Shown in pieces: positions 60,801-64,000 of a stretch of DNA of 64,000 nucleotides. The DNA lies in the NCBI RefSeq assembly GCF_009389715.1, contig NC_052399.1, forward strand, positions 17,859,646-17,923,645, read 5' to 3'. Position 1 is the stretch's first letter, and the number at the start of each line of letters is the position of its first letter. Below the pieces are notes generated by a model that did not search any database, had not been told where the DNA came from, and saw only the letters and a program-made list of their open reading frames with translations. This DNA is from Phoenix dactylifera (taxonomy: Eukaryota; Streptophyta; Magnoliopsida; Arecales; Arecaceae). Made by a program: the position numbers and the translations under genes.

Positions 60801-63800
60801 TATCAAGATTCATCATGATTTAACTGGATGATGTCTGAAACAAAAAATTATGCAAACAGCTAAAGATCAAATATAAAAGCTTACTCTCATGCCCCATGAA
60901 ACTTTCAAAAGACCGAGATGCCATTATATGCTTGCTTTCAAAGCTAACTTGGGATTAAACCAGCTAATGAAAGGAGTAAAAATGGACCAATGATATAATT
61001 CCACTCATGTTTATTGTTTTGAGTAATAGAGCAAGCCACTGGCATTGATTCAATCAACAGTTGGACCTAAATGGTTCATGGTGACCACTACTGCAAACTT
61101 TTGTACATTAGGCAACCACATATTTTTGCAAATGAACACTTGCCATATTTCCAATGAGTCCAATTGGAGCTTGCAAGGGGCAGGCATGAGTTGTTCCGTT
61201 TGAAAATTTGCTAGATCTCGAAAATACCATCTCCAATAATGGTGGGTCGTAGAGTTAGGATTCCACATAATCTCAAATGATAAGACTTGTTTGGCCTATA
61301 GGATTTGTGGGCAAACGGAAAAGAATGGTTAAGATCATTCATGTCCAAACTCTGAACTTCCATGAACAGCTTCGCTTTTTTACTTGCCGCCTCATGATTA
61401 AACCATTTTTCTTTTATATTTTGCCATGTTAATTTGTTGTCTAAGGACCTTACAAAATTTAAGAGACCAAATATTGACTCATGTAAGTGTGAAAATGATC
61501 GGATCCTTACATGAAAGGTGGTTCTTTGAATAATTTAGTTAATTTAGAGTCTTGGCAGCATGATATCCAATGAACAAAAGAAAGAGGTCAATTAATGTCA
61601 ATAGCATTCTTTTGTCATTCCAAAGTGTTCTTAAATTGATAATATCCAACGAACAAAAGAAAGAAGTCTCCTAAAGTATAGGAATTTTTTTGTTGTTCTA
61701 AAATGGTGCTTAAATTGGAAAGTTCTGCTTATCATATATCATTTCATAACTAATTTATTATGGTCACTAAGATAGGCCCTTGAGAGTATGTGCAAACACT
61801 TTTTTTTTGGTACAAGAGTATGTGCAGACACTTTTTTTGATACGAGGGTATGTGCAAACACTTTGATGTAACTATTGATAAATTTATACTTTATAGGGTG
61901 TAGCGAAGGCCAGGCATCAAGAACAAAATGCAAGGCTACCACTGGATGTTTATCAAATGGAAATTGCAAGCAAGGGTACCTGGCTATGGAGGTGTTCGAT
62001 AGGGACACCTAACCAGAAAGCTACACTCTTATTGATTAACGTGACATTTGATGATGGTGAGAGTTTTTTCACAAAGAAGATTCTTCCCTTTGCCATTTGG
62101 TGGCTTCTATTTAGAAAGAAGCAAATTTCTCATATGACGACGATAGGTTGGATATCATACTCGATTACATTATGAGGCTGCCCTAGCTTTAGTACCAAGA
62201 CTTTTCAAATAATGAAGGATAGAACTGAATAAACTTCGATTTTTTTATGGGGGTGCTATCCTTTTATTGTTTGTGCGGAAGGCAGGTCATCTCACTAGTA
62301 AGATTGCTCCAATGTAACCTGGATGTCATAGGTTCAAAACACAGTCTCTCACATGTAGGTAAGACAACGTACATCTGACCTTTCGTAGATCCTGCAATGG
62401 CAGAAGCCTCATGCACTAGAATGCTCTACTATCCTTGCATTGCTTATGCAAATAGACATCTACAATTTCACTTGATCCACTTCCATAGTTGGTTTATTGA
62501 GCCATCATTCTTTTTCTAACTATTCTAAATATTAGCTTAAAAAACTCTTTTTCCACTTCCATAGTTGGTTGATGAACCATCATCCTATTTTCTAATTATT
62601 CTAATTATTAGCCTAAAAAACTCTCTTCCTATAATTTTTTTATTGAAAGGGAAATATAGGAATTTGCACATTAAGTAGGATGATTTTTTTTTATTTATGT
62701 TATCTTCCCTGTTTCTTAGGCCCCATTTGGCAATGTTGTAGATAGTAGAGTTTTTGCCTATAGATCTTTCAACTATAGAACATTCACCAATAGAGATTTA
62801 ATAAAAAATTGTTTGATGCTTCATAACAATATTTTTGAAGCCATGTGGAACTTCAAAATATGTTTGGTAACGAAATTGAAAAAAATACTTAGTATCAAAC
62901 ATAACAATAAAGGACATTGCATAGTACTTTCAATTATCCAACTATTTGTAATATCAAAAATTTTTAATTTATAAATTATTTATTTATGTATTAATTAAAT
63001 AATATCATTAAAAATATATTTTATATTTATTATAAATATAAAATTTTTATAATATTATTATATTGGAATAATATTATTGTATTAAAACAGTATGATATCA
63101 TTATTTTAATATAATATTGTAATAGTATTATATTATAACATTATTATGATATAATAATAATGATAATAATATAAGATACATAATATTATGTATTATTATA
63201 TTGTACTATATTGTTGTTGTATTGTGCCATCAAAAACTGTAGTTATAAAGTATTGTTAATTTATAACTTATTTTTTTATATTTTAATCTAAATAATATAA
63301 TAAATAACAATTATTTTTATGGGTGATTAATAAGCAAAAAAAGAATATCATATTAGCAAACTGGACAATTCTTGCTTCTAATAGTAATATAAATGTGACT
63401 TTGTTTACCTGACATAAAATAACAATAAAATTGTTCATATATCAAAATCATGATACAACACCAACTTACATAATTATGACAATAAAATATTTTTTAAAAA
63501 ATTTATTGTCGCGACTTGAACCATGTCTCTCGGGTGGGCTTTTGCCAAAAAAAAAAAAGGCTATCCAACACATCTCAACTGCAGATTTCGCCCAAAAGCC
63601 TCAAATTGGAACTTTTTACTGGTGAACCTTTCTCAGCTTTTGGAAGAGTCAAAAAGTTATTTCAAAATTTTTACCAAATATATCAAAATCAGCAAAAAGA
63701 GCTTCCGGTCCTCCAAGAAGGACATTTTAGCCCTCCAAAAACAAAAACAAAGAAGAGCCCTAACCTGCCTTTATACCCGTGAAGAAGAAGACACCGAACA

Positions 63801-64000
63801 AATTCATTAATGGGTTAGCTCTTAAAAAAAAAAGTACTCCTCACATTTTTCTATATTCAGTACAAATAAGCACAATAAATCAAGAAAGAGTAAAACTATT
63901 GGCAGAACTCACCTTGTTCTGGATAGAGAAGTTGATAAAGTTGGTATCCACGATGACCCTATAAGGCGGGCCAAGTGCCGTGTTGTACTTAAAGAACAGA
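57815..64000 (-). CDS. rRNA-processing protein FCF1 (UTP24), PIN-domain nuclease, 5' end outside window
   Basis: Minus-strand exons in order of translation: 63913-64000 (cut by the window edge), 59899-59941, 59702-59774, 59418-59505, 58160-58216, 58000-58078 and 57815-57828. All joins are GT-AG and keep frame. Visible: [20 protein letters not shown] with the first PIN-domain Asp, [58 protein letters not shown] with further acidic residues, [39 protein letters not shown] and ATIGGAPRI. The yeast and human relatives cut pre-rRNA at the 5' end of 18S in the nucleolar small-subunit processome. The last coding exon is only 14 nt and ends in Ile where relatives have Tyr or Phe. The N-terminal basic part is beyond the window. 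Confidence 0.95.
58450..58680. repeat. Repeat-like block in FCF1 intron
   Basis: Many CAGTAC, GGTACATACC and TCCAGTAC motifs in an otherwise AT-rich intron, like the GGTAC-rich dispersed repeats of monocot genomes. Ends not defined; type uncertain. Confidence 0.3.
61784..61870. repeat. Three short tandem repeats (30-32 bp)
   Basis: Units start at 61784, 61816 and 61846, each GAGTATGTGCAAACAC-like followed by a T run of variable length. Confidence 0.85.
62477..62630. repeat. Two tandem repeats of about 76 bp
   Basis: Units start at 62477 and 62553 with CCACTTCCATAGTTGG and end near TTAGCYTAAAAAACTC; a few substitutions and small gaps separate them. Confidence 0.85.
62930..63330. repeat. Very AT-rich stretch in FCF1 intron
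   Basis: Almost only A and T, with many ATAATATTATTA blocks that could fold on themselves. Just before it (62720) is a GGCCCCATTTGGCAA motif like one end of a non-autonomous DNA transposon; I did not find the other end. Confidence 0.6.

Larger units (their letters stand above)
59942..63912 (-). other. 4 kb intron of FCF1
   Basis: 3971 bp between the exons encoding NFSIQNK and LDLEKGMM. It holds three 30-32-bp repeats (GAGTATGTGCAAACAC) at 61784-61870, two roughly 76-bp repeats (CCACTTCCATAGTTGG) at 62477-62630, a GGCCCCATTTGGCAA motif at 62720 like a DNA-transposon end, and a very AT-rich stretch at 62930-63330. No gene supported. Confidence 0.6.

Noticed and set aside
63431..63964. Several short + frames at the right edge
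   Set aside because: They lie within an FCF1 intron or opposite its exon; lysine-rich translations of A runs.

Overview
This is nuclear DNA from a flowering plant, most likely a monocot. The genes have many GT-AG introns, plastid-targeted proteins close to grass sequences as I recall them, LTR retrotransposon parts and plant-type microsatellites. A palm-like genome is possible but I cannot show it from sequence alone.

Layout: 1-1224 is unique flanking sequence with no recognised gene. 1225-24541 and 24542-47861 are two head-to-tail copies of one 23.3 kb unit. In the parts I compared they differ only by single-base length changes in homopolymer runs. Each copy carries, on the + strand, (i) a DUF2358 (NTF2-like) gene of unknown function with a predicted plastid transit peptide and a 7.15 kb intron, and (ii) a six-exon plastid uroporphyrinogen decarboxylase gene (UROD/HEME) of tetrapyrrole synthesis. 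The DUF2358 intron holds a complete non-autonomous LTR retrotransposon of 5.27 kb with a perfect 5-bp target-site duplication. The third UROD intron holds a 443-bp TRIM element on the minus strand, also with a perfect 5-bp target-site duplication. UROD in the second copy is intact (414 aa). UROD in the first copy lacks one G in the last exon and would end early, before the conserved C-terminal LGHG histidine.

After the duplication, 47862-49629 is intergenic. A six-exon ALMT gene (aluminium-activated malate transporter family, ALMT9-like, 533 aa) runs + from 49630 to 53962. Tail-to-tail with it, on the minus strand from 64000 (5' end outside the window) to 57815, is FCF1, the PIN-domain endonuclease of the small-subunit processome. 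It has small exons, a 14-nt terminal coding exon and a 4 kb intron full of AT-rich repeats. A roughly 970-bp local tandem duplication lies between the two 3' ends.

The genes do not form an operon-like system. UROD and FCF1 are housekeeping genes, ALMT is a vacuolar or plasma-membrane anion channel family, and DUF2358 is unknown. I found no convincing new biological system. The items most worth a second look are the almost perfect 23.3 kb tandem duplication (a very recent event or an assembly artefact), the frameshift that separates the two UROD copies, and the hairpin-rich minisatellite core of the non-autonomous retrotransposon.
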